Positions 44,901 to 51,457 of a stretch of 64,000 nt of DNA are shown piece after piece (within the stretch, counting starts at the first letter, position 1; each line of letters opens with the position of its first letter). This DNA is from Cohnella phaseoli. GTDB lineage: Bacteria; Bacillota; Bacilli; Paenibacillales; Paenibacillaceae. The translations under genes and the position numbers were made by a program. Location of the stretch: assembly GCF_003386235.1 (NCBI RefSeq), contig NZ_QRDZ01000035.1, positions 1 through 64,000 of the forward strand, in the 5' to 3' direction. Under the pieces are notes generated by a model. That model did no database searches and had not been told where the DNA came from. It saw only the letters and a list, made by a program, of their open reading frames with translations.

Positions 44901-46723
44901 GCGGCAGCCTGATGAGAACTACGCTGAGCAGCGGACGGGTCATCGACCACGTGCTGGAACCGGGGGACGGCAAGCGGCCTGTCGGCATTAACGATGCCGA
45001 TATTCAGCGCATGTTTACGTATGTGGGGCAATCCGATTATGCGCAAACGATCGAAAGCGTCATGCAGCAGGATAGCTCCAGAAGACAGAAGATTGAGTAC
45101 GGATACTCGGGAGAGAGCATCAACACAATGGCGCTGACCGGGAAAGCGAACGCTTCGTTCAGCTACACGTATGACGATTTCTTTAACATGACGAATATTG
45201 CGATGACGGTTGCCGGCGCTGTATACCATACCCCGATCCGGTATGACAACGAAGACAATCTGACCCAGTACGGAGCATTTCAATTTAATCGCGGCGGTCC
45301 TTTGAAGGCGGTCGATTCCATTCATGACGACAAGCTGGACATTCAAGTGGACTATGACCAATATGGCAAAATCAGCAGCGCCACCTATACGCTGAAAGGA
45401 AGCCAAGTCTACAAAGCGGCCTATACGTACGATAAGAGAGGCTACGTCACGGATATTGCTGCAGATTCGGCGGAGGGACGGGAAACGACGCATTTCGAGT
45501 ATGACCTCGATGGGCAACTGACAGGCGTGACGCGAGTAGAGCCGAGCGGCAATGTCGTGACGGAGGCGTACGGCTACGATGCGAACAAGAACCGGATTAC
45601 CAGCCAGACGGGCGGAGCCGCCGGGCCTGTAGTCAGCAGCTATGCAGAGCACGATGTGCTGACGCGTGTGGGCGACCTTGCCTACAGCTTTGACGCAGAC
45701 GGTTTTCTGACGCAGCGGGGCGCGGATACGTTCGCTTACGGCGCTCGCGGCGAACTGCTGGAAGCGACCGTGGCGAACGGTACCTACAAGTACACGTATG
45801 ACGGCCTTGGACGCAGGGTAGCCAAGGAAGACAGCGCAGGGCGGACGTATCAATACCTGTACGGCAGCCCGGATTCTCTGCATCTGCTGACGGCGTCGGT
45901 CGATCCGAGCGGCGAGCCGACGATCTACTCCTACAACGAGATGGGAGTGCTGATTGCGCTGGAGCGCGGTGGGCAGCGTTATTACGTTGTCGCGGATGGC
46001 GTAGGAACGCCTCAACGGGTGCTGGACGATAACGGAGCTGTTGTGAAGGAGCTGCGCTACGACAGCTTCGGCAACCTGCAATCCGATTCCAATCCGGCGT
46101 TTGAACTGCTGCTTGGTTATGCCGGCGGCTTGGAGGATCGGGATACGGGATTGATTCGCTTCGGCTTCCGCGATTACGATCCTGCTGCGGGCCGTTGGAC
46201 GGCGAGGGATCCGATCCTGGTCGAGAGCGGTCAAGCGAACCTGTATGCTTATGTGAATAACAACCCGGTTATGTTCCGCGATCCTTGCGGTCAAATGTGC
46301 GTAGGAGCCTCGGTATATGCGATCGTTGGGATTGGCGGAAAAGTGTGTATTACCGACGAGGGCGTCTCTGCATGCGGGGACGGGGGATTTGGCGTCGGCC
46401 TCGGTCTTGAAGTTACGCCATTTGAGGATCTTGCCAAAAACGAGCTCACCTTGGAGGCGATGGGTAAGCTGACGGCCGGACTTGGGAATTTGCAGGCCGG
46501 CTACAAGCTGGGCTACGATTTCGACACCCGCTGCCGAACCGACGGACCTATGCTGCGGGCGGAAGCCGGTCCTTTCCGCATCGACTTGCTCAAACCGAAG
46601 AAATCGGCAGTTAAGGGCAAGGAAAGCGACTTTAAGAAGACGATTAAAGAATTGTTCAAGAAAAGCGGCTTGAAAGCCGAAGCGTCCATTAAAGCGAAGT
46701 ATTGCAGCAATTTACGCTGGTAG
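38957..46723 (+). CDS. giant SLH-RHS/YD-repeat surface protein with variable C-terminal domain
   Basis: A 2588-residue exported protein. Signal peptide about 1-32, a Gly-Thr repeat linker, three SLH domains (about 50-235; motifs IQGYEDGTFRAERSVTRAEI, VQGNEAGLFRPGAAVSRQES, LQGYGDNTFQGQNGITRAEV), carboxypeptidase-regulatory-like folds, two FnIII domains (about 470-670), another regulatory-like fold, and a long NHL/teneurin-like part (about 1230-1560). YD repeats follow (FAYDPDGRLLSIADRSGNLT and many more), ending in the RHS core signature YGSPDS..., GLEDRDTGLIRFGFRDYDP and LYAYVNNNPVMFRDPCG (about 2428-2445). The last about 143 residues form a variable C-terminal domain with no family that I recognise. 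The RHS shell usually encloses a toxin; SLH domains would hold this one on the cell wall. The ribosome binding site is weak (GAAAGAGG). Confidence 0.85.
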   Translation: MKKLLARRGLSLLLLLSLLIQGALPFGVVQAGTGTGTGTGTGAGAEASDVGVSLQKPEERIPEWAKESIAEMTELGVIQGYEDGTFRAERSVTRAEITVMLLRFVKAASLELPTVQAPNFRDVGNEWFAKEVRQAANLGIVQGNEAGLFRPGAAVSRQESAVMLNRIVGKIATGAVSFKDKDLIPKWAQSAVAALVEAGVLQGYGDNTFQGQNGITRAEVAVILQRAKKLAGAGGNQAKAGPLSIKARQADGAELADAEVFVHEKGKRVYKAWGRTNAQGVWTTAAAIPYGNYDVHVVKEGFAGYQPVVHGEGQGDLEVTAQQSAWIEGTVLGTDGKPLIGAFLSFTTNPTFYAVTAADGTFRANVLPEKTYRLTLVEDASLSQILAKGGGSASIYGASGSAFPGLSLLDSEQTQTPGCECHKYEASQTFTSLGAGQTLKLGKVSIDGARPVTTSGGGGGGSSGNPVRVDTTPPAAPAGLSAASGNASVSLSWLANSENDLAGYKVYRSTDHGATWDAGTNVAGRSVTSYIVSGLTNGVTYRFALTAYDTSGNESEKSAGAEATPQAPPVETAPPAAPRGLTGVAGNTVVTLSWLANSETDLAGYEVLYSADAGATWMNGPQVGKVTEATVTGLVNGTAYRFTVRAFNTAGGFSERAEAITVTPKGSSGTPDPVKVATPISTTALPTFSSTVKFLYEGSEPLQTGVAAGAIEDSLVSVVRGKVLDAENQPLAGVQVSVLNQPELGSTKSREDGMFDLVVNGGGILTLQMTKEGYMPVQRKVSAVAEKYETLPDVVLKAYDTKVTVVDLDGATGVQAAQGSPVTDADGTRQSTVIFPEGSSATMELPDGSVVPLTEIHLRATEYTVGENGPEAMPGELPDYVGYTHAVELSADEAVQAGATEIRFNQPLFYYVENYLEFPVGEVVPMGYYDREAGRWVASENGRVVRILQIDGGIATVDMDGDGMADSAEKLAAAGFTDKERQQLAELYAAGQSLWRVPIEHFTPWDCNWPYGPPMDAEPPLDEDPRNEEDDDPCEQAGSIIGCQNQSLGQAIPIEGTGMNLNYVSTRTPGYKEKSKLTIPVSGDTIPDSLKSMSVTVEIGGKSYSKSFAPATNVTHTFQWDGLDAYERKLIGTHPYKVTVSFYYDFQYYEADEQTRSFGRVSGSNVVIGFSRASMRQPVSRVWYGNLESPNNPYEQAGVAGWSLDAHNILSMQANVLYEGDRNKKTASYKKLKKIELSGLGGYRIANTGIVPGPGNTFYFMAYGDVGSGNRDQVVIRMNNDGTFLKSEGFPQETYGDISADPQGNVYRYSPTDRKIYLKKFDETRWTVFAGTGNADHDIVDGAMAVESDLYVVYSIAAASGGSLYVVGYNRDARKNLFYRINAEGRIQMMGNTTQGVSGADSGKANPATIGEVTSVAMGADGFLYIHDRIYDNFNHMQYTSRVRKMSADGTITKIVGKTPDTYSNQVIAHGVAANKALFYMRKMFVDVEGNLWFIASKNTYEREKLYKVNKEGIVEEVDLDHLNAAAQTTLSLAAIDYNGNFIYSDGSSGSYRMSESHLQIAEFPEEDGLSVNAFDLQTGRILQNVSAFSGVVLRDFAYDPDGRLLSIADRSGNLTQIERDAQGNPTAIVAPGGQRTIVEVDAGGELVAITNPAGETYRMKYEEGGLLTEFTDPEQGVSQYAFDNTGMLVRAVNPEGGVKTLQRSVFDNGYSVTFTDPSNRITTYETVAANGKKIYTLTDPNGYQTVTERIGEQSETATLPDGTAMTKTFGTDPRMGKNTPFVAELTYTSPDGTVTKFKEERSAVTDNNGKLVSYKVQHTVNGDVSTIEYDRASHKFTETTAEGTKTETYLDEKDRIGKVAWPGTNLFPIETIYDSVGRLERVQQGERFIQYTYNAQNRVEQETDAFGSVKKYEYDAAGRMTSIVTPGNKVYGQDYDSLGNLTGLTMPDGAVYEQQFNPLGQFEGFAPSGAGLWYAADHDNGGSLMRTTLSSGRVIDHVLEPGDGKRPVGINDADIQRMFTYVGQSDYAQTIESVMQQDSSRRQKIEYGYSGESINTMALTGKANASFSYTYDDFFNMTNIAMTVAGAVYHTPIRYDNEDNLTQYGAFQFNRGGPLKAVDSIHDDKLDIQVDYDQYGKISSATYTLKGSQVYKAAYTYDKRGYVTDIAADSAEGRETTHFEYDLDGQLTGVTRVEPSGNVVTEAYGYDANKNRITSQTGGAAGPVVSSYAEHDVLTRVGDLAYSFDADGFLTQRGADTFAYGARGELLEATVANGTYKYTYDGLGRRVAKEDSAGRTYQYLYGSPDSLHLLTASVDPSGEPTIYSYNEMGVLIALERGGQRYYVVADGVGTPQRVLDDNGAVVKELRYDSFGNLQSDSNPAFELLLGYAGGLEDRDTGLIRFGFRDYDPAAGRWTARDPILVESGQANLYAYVNNNPVMFRDPCGQMCVGASVYAIVGIGGKVCITDEGVSACGDGGFGVGLGLEVTPFEDLAKNELTLEAMGKLTAGLGNLQAGYKLGYDFDTRCRTDGPMLRAEAGPFRIDLLKPKKSAVKGKESDFKKTIKELFKKSGLKAEASIKAKYCSNLRW
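39048..39092 (+). repeat. hexamer microsatellite in the SLH-RHS gene
   Basis: About seven units of GG(A/G)(A/G)CT encode Gly-Thr and Gly-Ala pairs right after the signal peptide. The unit length is six, so slippage changes the linker length but not the frame. Confidence 0.75.
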
Positions 46724-46730
46724 TCGGAGA

Positions 46731-46770
46731 AAGCGCCTTAGCCCTTGTGAGGGGGCAAGGGCGCTTTTCA
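46731..46770 (+). terminator. terminator after the RHS gene
   Basis: GCCCTTG-TGAGGGGG-CAAGGGC with outer AAGCGCC / GGCGCTT alternatives and a TTTTCAATT tail, beginning 8 bases past the stop. Confidence 0.65.
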
Positions 46771-46785
46771 ATTGGGGCAGGGCGG

Positions 46786-46852
46786 GGATATCCCGACTAC
46801 GCTGGCTAATTTTATCCGAAATGCCGACTCTCTCCGCCAGCAAAACTCTGAG
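46786..46852. repeat. 67-bp direct repeat, left copy
   Basis: Related along its whole length to 51316-51383. The last part, CTCCGCCAGCAAAACTCTGA, is identical in both. In the right copy the sequence continues into a terminator stem; here it is cut off and followed by a gene fragment. Confidence 0.65.
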
Positions 46853-47286
46853 AGAACTTTGGAAATGTCTTAAAAAGACTATCTGAGCGCCATGTTAAGG
46901 CGCTTGACCATTTACGTGATTTCCGTAATTGGTCTGCTCACATTCCACAGTCGCTGTTAAATGCCGAATTTGAAATTGGGCAGGAGCAAGATCCCGATGC
47001 AAAGGCAAAACTTTTAACGCCAAGAATGACAATTTATGTACCAATTGCTAATTATCATGAAACCGAGGTGATAGTCAAACTCTACATCGATTGCTCAAGA
47101 AGTTTGAAGCTATTTGAAGAGTTGCACAAACGTATATGTGAGGATTACAGCGCGTTGATCGGACAAGATGTTGAATTGAACTGGGCTATCATTGAAACGA
47201 GAACATTTGACGATTATCGCTTAACCGATATTACAAATGCAGCAAAAAAATATAAGCTAGATGGTAATGGTGCCGCTCCATCATGA
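46852..47286 (+). pseudogene. N-terminally truncated hypothetical protein
   Basis: An open frame of 144 codons follows directly on the repeat at 46786-46852, with good protein character (HVKALDHLRDFRNWSAHIPQ; YVPIANYHETEVIVKLYIDC; ICEDYSALIGQDVELNWAII) but without any start codon until ATG 47026. The 5' part of the gene has therefore been lost at the repeat. The segment LRDFRNWSAH resembles the R-x4-H kind of motif seen in HEPN-type proteins, but this is weak. An 86-residue product from ATG 47026 lacks a ribosome binding site. Confidence 0.5.
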
Positions 47287-47389
47287 TCGGCTTTTTAAGT
47301 ATAATTCTAAAAGAACCGTGGATTAGTGTTTAGGTCACTTATCTCTTACCAATCGTTACGCTAATAGGTACTATAGCTCAATGATGACA

Positions 47390-47424
47390 CGACGGTAGCC
47401 GGCTAGAACGATCGGCTACCGTCG
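47390..47424. repeat. 12-bp perfect inverted repeat
   Basis: CGACGGTAGCCG and CGGCTACCGTCG flank an 11-base loop. There is no T-run on either side, and no gene adjoins it, so its role is unclear. Confidence 0.5.
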
Positions 47425-47460
47425 TTGTGCTAACTAGCAGAATAGCATAAAGATGGAGGG

Positions 47461-47650
47461 GACAACGTTCTTGTCATTTGTGGGATCAAGTTCTTGATTT
47501 TCGACATCATTGGATGCCAGAGGACAAGAACATACATCGATTAAAAGCGGCGTATATCGCGGCTTTTTTGTTTTAGCAATGTAAGTCCTTGTCCAAAGCG
47601 AAGGACAAGGACTTACATTGTTTCTCGACTATGGACAAGAACATAAATTG
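47461..47650. repeat. cluster of 18-bp repeats like transposase-binding sites
   Basis: The motif GGACAAG(A/G)AC(A/T)TA(C/A)AT(T/C)G occurs at 47522-47539, 47603-47620 and 47633-47650, inverted at 47577-47594, and in a weaker inverted form at 47461-47476. The pair 47577-47594 / 47603-47620 is a perfect 18-bp palindrome with an 8-base loop. Multiple sites of this kind mark the ends of some transposons (for example IS21-type elements). No transposase gene is present in 47287-48500 apart from the IS110 remnant, so this is probably a solo end. Confidence 0.5.
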
Positions 47651-47944
47651 TTTGTTGCGAACAATCATTGACTGGCCTCGCGGTTTCAATTTAATAATGA
47701 TTGGGAAGCGAAGCCGATGGCTGGCCAGAAACAGTTCGCGAAATCAGAGTAGAGCGACGTCGAATGGGATTACCCGAAGTGATTGGCCGAGGCGGGTATT
47801 CGATATTCAAATGGCTGGTGGTAAAAGCTAAATTTTAGAGACGTAAAGGAAGGGGCATGGTTTGCTTTGCGCTGGCACGGCTCGCCAGAGACTTGGTCCT
47901 CCTGGTGGAGTAAGGGGGGGCATTGGTTTTTTTCTTTCGATGCT

Positions 47945-48222
47945 GAAGCCGAAGTTGCCATACCATCGAATTTCCAAAAAAATTATCCAAGTAGAAAATC
48001 TTAAATAGTGCAGCCATGTTGTCGTCACCATGGCGGTCGCAAATGTTCATTGCTTCACGCACTCCGCATAAAGGCCTTGTGGAATATTCGGTACGGCGTA
48101 TCTCTCGTCTTTGACAAGCCGAGCGATGACTATGCCATCCTTAATGTCGTTCTTGGTCGGTGAGTTGTCGTACAAATTTTTACATACCTTCACGTGCAGC
48201 GGGTTCACGACGCCGCGTAAAT
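47945..48222 (-). pseudogene. IS110-family transposase fragment, frameshifted
   Basis: On the minus strand, VVNPLHVKVCKNLYDNSPTK and NDIKDGIVIARLVKDERYAVP match the DEDD catalytic domain of IS110-family transposases (usual form VNPMHVKRSKELDDNSPTKNDRKDALVIARLVKDG in related proteins, which I recall only approximately). The frame ends in TGA at 48048; the next frame continues with REAMNICDRHGDDN and degrades. Both ends of the element are missing. The nearby plus-strand stretch 48223-48381 encodes no gene that I can support. Confidence 0.65.
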
Positions 48223-48505
48223 TCAAATGGGGGTGCTGCGCATTTGAATCTTACAACATTTCCTGATGGATCTATCCATTATACTTCTGTAATTACACCT
48301 AACATAAAGAGTAGTGGGATTCAGTCGATGTCTGTTATTCGTAAGCGCTCCAAGGACCTTGGGATCGCTGAATGCATGTAATTTTTCTGTGGACTGACTG
48401 CTGATAATAGCGTAGTCGACAAGCTTCGAACTAGTGGGGATTGTTCAGTGGATTAGCGGGAAGAAAAGACCAAGAGTTCTAAATAATAAATGCTACTCAA
48501 TCAAA

Positions 48506-48531
48506 AATGGAGGGTGGTTGAACCCTCCATT
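48506..48531 (-). terminator. terminator of the secreted-protein operon
   Basis: AATGGAGGGT and ACCCTCCATT flank a 6-base loop; on the minus strand a TTTTTGATTG tail follows. It lies 8 bases after the stop of the 51-residue membrane protein gene. Confidence 0.75.
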
Positions 48532-48538
48532 CAATCTG

Positions 48539-48694
48539 TTACTTTTTCTTTTTGCCTAAGGAATCCATTAAAAAAAATACAATGAATATAAGAAGAGAAT
48601 GCACAAAAGGCTTAATGAAGTTCGTATCATAAATAAAGTAAATGGAGAAAAATAATACAATGAAAAAAGTTAGATACTTTAATAAATGAAACAT
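48539..48694 (-). CDS. 51-aa membrane protein, immunity-like
   Basis: A short frame that starts with ATG at 48694 and ends with TAA at 48539-48541. It encodes two hydrophobic segments (LTFFIVLFFSIYFIY, about residues 8-22, and FVHSLLIFIVFFLM, about 30-43) joined by a polar turn with DTNFIKP, and a basic end KKKK. It starts 14 bases after the stop of the secreted protein gene and is followed by a terminator, so the two form an operon. Small two-helix membrane proteins directly behind a secreted hydrophobic peptide gene are often immunity proteins. That role is inferred from layout. Confidence 0.55.
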   Translation of the reverse strand: MFHLLKYLTFFIVLFFSIYFIYDTNFIKPFVHSLLIFIVFFLMDSLGKKKK

Positions 48695-48708
48695 TCCGTC
48701 ATCTCATT

Positions 48709-49353
48709 TCAGAACCATGGTTCAACTATACTAGAATTCCTCGTGAAAGACTCCAGCGTTCCCCCGGTTCCATTAGAAGATTTAGTCAATCTAATTTCTT
48801 TTTTGATTTCGTAATCTCCGATGAAATTACCATTGTGATCAAAGAAACCAGCACTTAATTCTCTGTAATAATATTTAATGAAAGTATAGATGTCTTCCTC
48901 GTCAGTGTTAACGAAGTAATACCCTCCCCATCCTACACCAGCTGATGTAGCGACAACTTGAGCGACAGCTGGTGAAGCATACGCACCAATAAAAGTTAAT
49001 ACAGCTGTGACAAATGCAGTTTTTGTAGCCTTTTTAAATTTCTTTGAAGTAACAACATCATAATTTATCATATGAGTCCAAGCTGTTGGATAAGAAGTTA
49101 GAGCATTCCGATTTATTTGCTGATCAGAGATAAGCAGTTCATTTACTAGTGCTATATCATTAGTTGTAACTTTAGTAAGTATAATATTACCATTTTCAAT
49201 GTGAAAATCAATGTTATTTTTCTCTAGGAACTGAATGACCCGTTCATTAACTAATGGTTTTGGTTCTTGAACAGTATCAGATGCACTGGCCAAAGGCGTG
49301 ACTGCAACAATTAAAATACAAAATGACAACATTAATGATATTAGTTTCTTCAT
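48709..49353 (-). CDS. secreted protein with hydrophobic hairpin (bacteriocin-like candidate)
   Basis: A 214-residue protein with a clear signal peptide (KKLISLMLSFCILIVAVTPLASA, shown as KKLISLMLSFCILIV and AVTPLASA; cleavage near residue 25). The middle contains a cationic patch (TSKKFKKATKT) followed by two small-residue-rich hydrophobic stretches (AFVTAVLTFIGAYAS and AVAQVVATSAGVGWGGYYF, about residues 110-145), suited to membrane insertion. The C-terminal part is polar (YYRELSAGFFDHNGNFIGDY). AAGGAGAG lies 10 bases before ATG 49353. I cannot name the family. Secretion, the hydrophobic hairpin and the linked small membrane protein suggest a pore-forming bacteriocin or toxin; a colonisation or spore protein is an alternative. 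The DNA upstream (49354-49640) shows no gene. Confidence 0.55.
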   Translation of the reverse strand: MKKLISLMLSFCILIVAVTPLASASDTVQEPKPLVNERVIQFLEKNNIDFHIENGNIILTKVTTNDIALVNELLISDQQINRNALTSYPTAWTHMINYDVVTSKKFKKATKTAFVTAVLTFIGAYASPAVAQVVATSAGVGWGGYYFVNTDEEDIYTFIKYYYRELSAGFFDHNGNFIGDYEIKKEIRLTKSSNGTGGTLESFTRNSSIVEPWF

Positions 49354-49812
49354 AAAATTAACACTCTCCTTTTTTGGTGAGAACCTTTATAATCCGAAAG
49401 ACTACAACCTAAAACAACCGGTTATACTATCACTCTCATCATCTCTGCCCCTTTCTTCAGATCTTAGTTTGACGAGGTACTTTATGGTCGCCACCTAAAT
49501 TGTTACATTTAAAACTTAAATAGGGTATAGTCTTTTCCTACTTAATTCACCAGAAATAATGACTGAATTTGTATTATTTAGATGGATTTTGTCGTTATTT
49601 GATAGGGATATTAATCATCCACTTATTTGTAATCACATTAATTTCCAAAAGCCAGGTTTCCAGTCTGGGGAGGCCTACGGAAGACGCGAAGTCACTTCGT
49701 AACCGCGGCTGAGAAGCTGCGCTGAATCCGCAGGAATCAGCAGAGGCCATAAGTACGGGAGTACGGGACGCCAGAAGCCGGAAGGGCTGAACCGAAAGGA
49801 GAGAGGAAACCG

Positions 49813-51214
49813 ATGCGTTCGCAGGAAGAGCAAAGACAGCAGAAAATCTCGCAAGAGAGCTTGCGGCAAAGAGAAGCGGTGAAGCCGTCAGGGTATGCCG
49901 GAGCGCCGAGTTCTTCGTCGGCACAAGTCGCCCCTTCCTCTCGCGAAGCAAATAACGACTTGTTAGGACGAATGCTCGGAGGAGATAACCTCAGGCTCGC
50001 CTACAAGCGAGTGGTACAGAACGGAGGAACGCCCGGTGTGGACAGTGTAACGGTAGCGAAACTACAAGCTTACCTGAAAACACACTGGGAGACGGTGAAG
50101 ACCGAACTTCTTGCGGGAACCTACAGACCCATGCCCGTCAGACGGGTGGAAATCCCCAAATCCGGAGGCGGCATGAGGCTGCTCGGCATCCCGACCGTGA
50201 TGGACCGCCTTCTTCAACAAGCCCTTTTACAAGTGATGAACCCGAACTTCGACGCGGATTTCTGAAGGCATGTTACGGTTTTCGCCCTGGGAAGCGAGCA
50301 CATGACGCAGTAAAGCAAGCTCAGCACTACATCCAAGAAGGCTTTCACTGGGTTGTAGACATGGACTTAGCGAAGTTCTTTGACCAAGTAAACCACGACA
50401 TGCTTATGGCAAGAGTAGCAAGAAAAGTGACGGACAAGCGTGTCCTAAAGCTTATTCGTGCCTCTCTTAACGCCGGAGTCATGGCGAATGGCGTGTTCGA
50501 GACAACGGGAGAAGGCACGCCGCAGGGCGGTCTATGCAAAGCTTTGCATAAGGTGGCGTCATCAGTCCTGTACTTGCGAATCTGTTTATGCATTACGCTT
50601 TTGACTTATGGATGAAACGAACAAAACCAAATGCACCGTTTGAAAGATATGCAGATGATGCCATTATTCACTGCAGAACGCAAGCGGAAGCAGAAGAGCT
50701 TCTGGGAAGCCTCAAGAAACGACTAGAGGAATGCAAGCTTGATTTGCATCCAACGAAAACCAAGATTGTATACTGCAAGGATAAGGACAGGATGAAGGAG
50801 CATCCAGTCACTGAGTTTGAGTTCTTGGGGTACACCTTTCAGAGTCTGTTCATAAAAGACAGACTGGGGAGGTTGCAGTTCAATTTCCTACCATCGGTGA
50901 GTGAGAAGTCAGCCAAAGCATTCAGAAACAAGATAAAAGCGATGCGAATTCATAGCTATACCGGTAGAAAAATTGAAATGATCGCTGAAATGCTATCTTC
51001 GATGGTCAGAGGCTGGCTTAACTACTTCATAAAATTCAATCCATCGGCAGTAAGGTACACCATAGACTGTCTGAATCGCAGACTGGTCAAATGGGCAATG
51101 TGCAAATACAAGAGGTTTAGGGGACATCGCAGTCGAGCTGAAAAATGGCTGAAAGAACTTGCAAAAAGAGAGCCCAATATGTTTCCACATTGGGCTCTCG
51201 GAATGACACCGTAA
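49813..51214 (+). pseudogene. ltrA: group II intron reverse transcriptase/maturase, disrupted
   Basis: Three frame segments together make one RT-maturase. Segment 1 (49813-50265) has NGGTPGVDSVTV and MRLLGIPTVMDRLLQQAL; it ends in a frameshift where DADF should continue as SE-SYGFRPG. Segment 2 (in frame from about 50269) has YGFRPGKRAHDAVKQA, VVDMDLAKFFDQVNHDML and GTPQGG. A 26-base insertion at 50531-50556 breaks it right after GTPQGG. Segment 3 (50588-51214) has ERYADDAIIHC, the catalytic YADD, the X-domain and a GIIM-type end (RGWLNYFIKF). At least two frame lesions mean no working enzyme. An ATG at 49813 with GAGAGG upstream was the original start. Confidence 0.82.
50531..50556. repeat. 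26-bp insertion with an 18-bp perfect palindrome
   Basis: Removing these 26 bases restores the expected reading GTPQGG-VISPVLANLF across the RT domain. The insert contains TATGCAAAGCTTTGCATA, a perfect 18-bp palindrome (50533-50550), and ends with a duplication-like GGTGG next to the target GGCGG. It looks like an excision footprint or a minimal palindromic element. Confidence 0.65.
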
Positions 51215-51315
51215 CTGGCTGAATGATAATAGCCGTATGAATCGAGAGGTTCACTTACGGTTCTGTGAGAGCCTGAAGGTGAAACTCCTTCGGGCTACTC
51301 GATTGAGGCCGGTCG

Positions 51316-51383
51316 GGGGCATCTCAACTACACCGGCCGATTTCACCCCAATTGCCGAATTCGCTCCGCCAGCAAAACTCTGA
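51316..51383. repeat. 67-bp direct repeat, right copy
   Basis: Partner of 46786-46852. Both contain (A)CTAC-C-GGC--ATTT and end with CTCCGCCAGCAAAACTCTGA. Here the last bases form the first half of the terminator stem that follows, so this is the undisturbed copy. Confidence 0.65.
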
Positions 51384-51412
51384 CCGTACACGTACGAGGT
51401 CAGAGTTTTTTT
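51374..51412 (+). terminator. terminator stem after the right repeat
   Basis: AACTCTGACC and GGTCAGAGTT enclose a 12-base loop, followed by TTTTTTG. It lies 45 bases before the AraC gene and probably insulated it from the lost upstream gene. Confidence 0.75.
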
Positions 51413-51457
51413 GTTATACTGGCGTAAGCCGATAAATGGTGAAAGGAGGGGGTTAGT

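Larger units (their letters stand above)
49645..51303 (+). mobile_element. group II intron, 5'-truncated
   Basis: The maturase frame is flanked by intron RNA sequence: upstream, the GCTGAGAAGCTGCGCTGAATCCGCAGG segment (in parts GCTGAGAAGCTGCGC and TGAATCCGCAGG) and GAACCGAAAGGAGAG; downstream, a domain V hairpin (AGCCGTATGA-ATCGAGAGGTTCA-CTTACGGTTCT, 51231-51264) and a domain VI stem (GAGCCTGAAGG...CCTTCGGGCT). Only about 170 bases precede the reading frame, whereas complete group II introns carry several hundred, so domains I-III are largely missing. Boundaries are approximate: the 3' end is near 51295-51303. Confidence 0.7.

Noticed and set aside
44789..46294. 501-codon minus-strand frame inside the RHS gene
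   Set aside because: Antisense of YD-repeat coding sequence, in a codon-phase mirror frame; no ribosome binding site or known domain.
47461..47650. CRISPR remnant
   Set aside because: The 18-bp motifs are in both orientations with irregular spacing and form a palindrome, which fits transposon ends better.
48160..48381. 73-codon plus-strand gene
   Set aside because: The first third is antisense to the IS110 remnant and there is no ribosome binding site; the remaining part shows no family.
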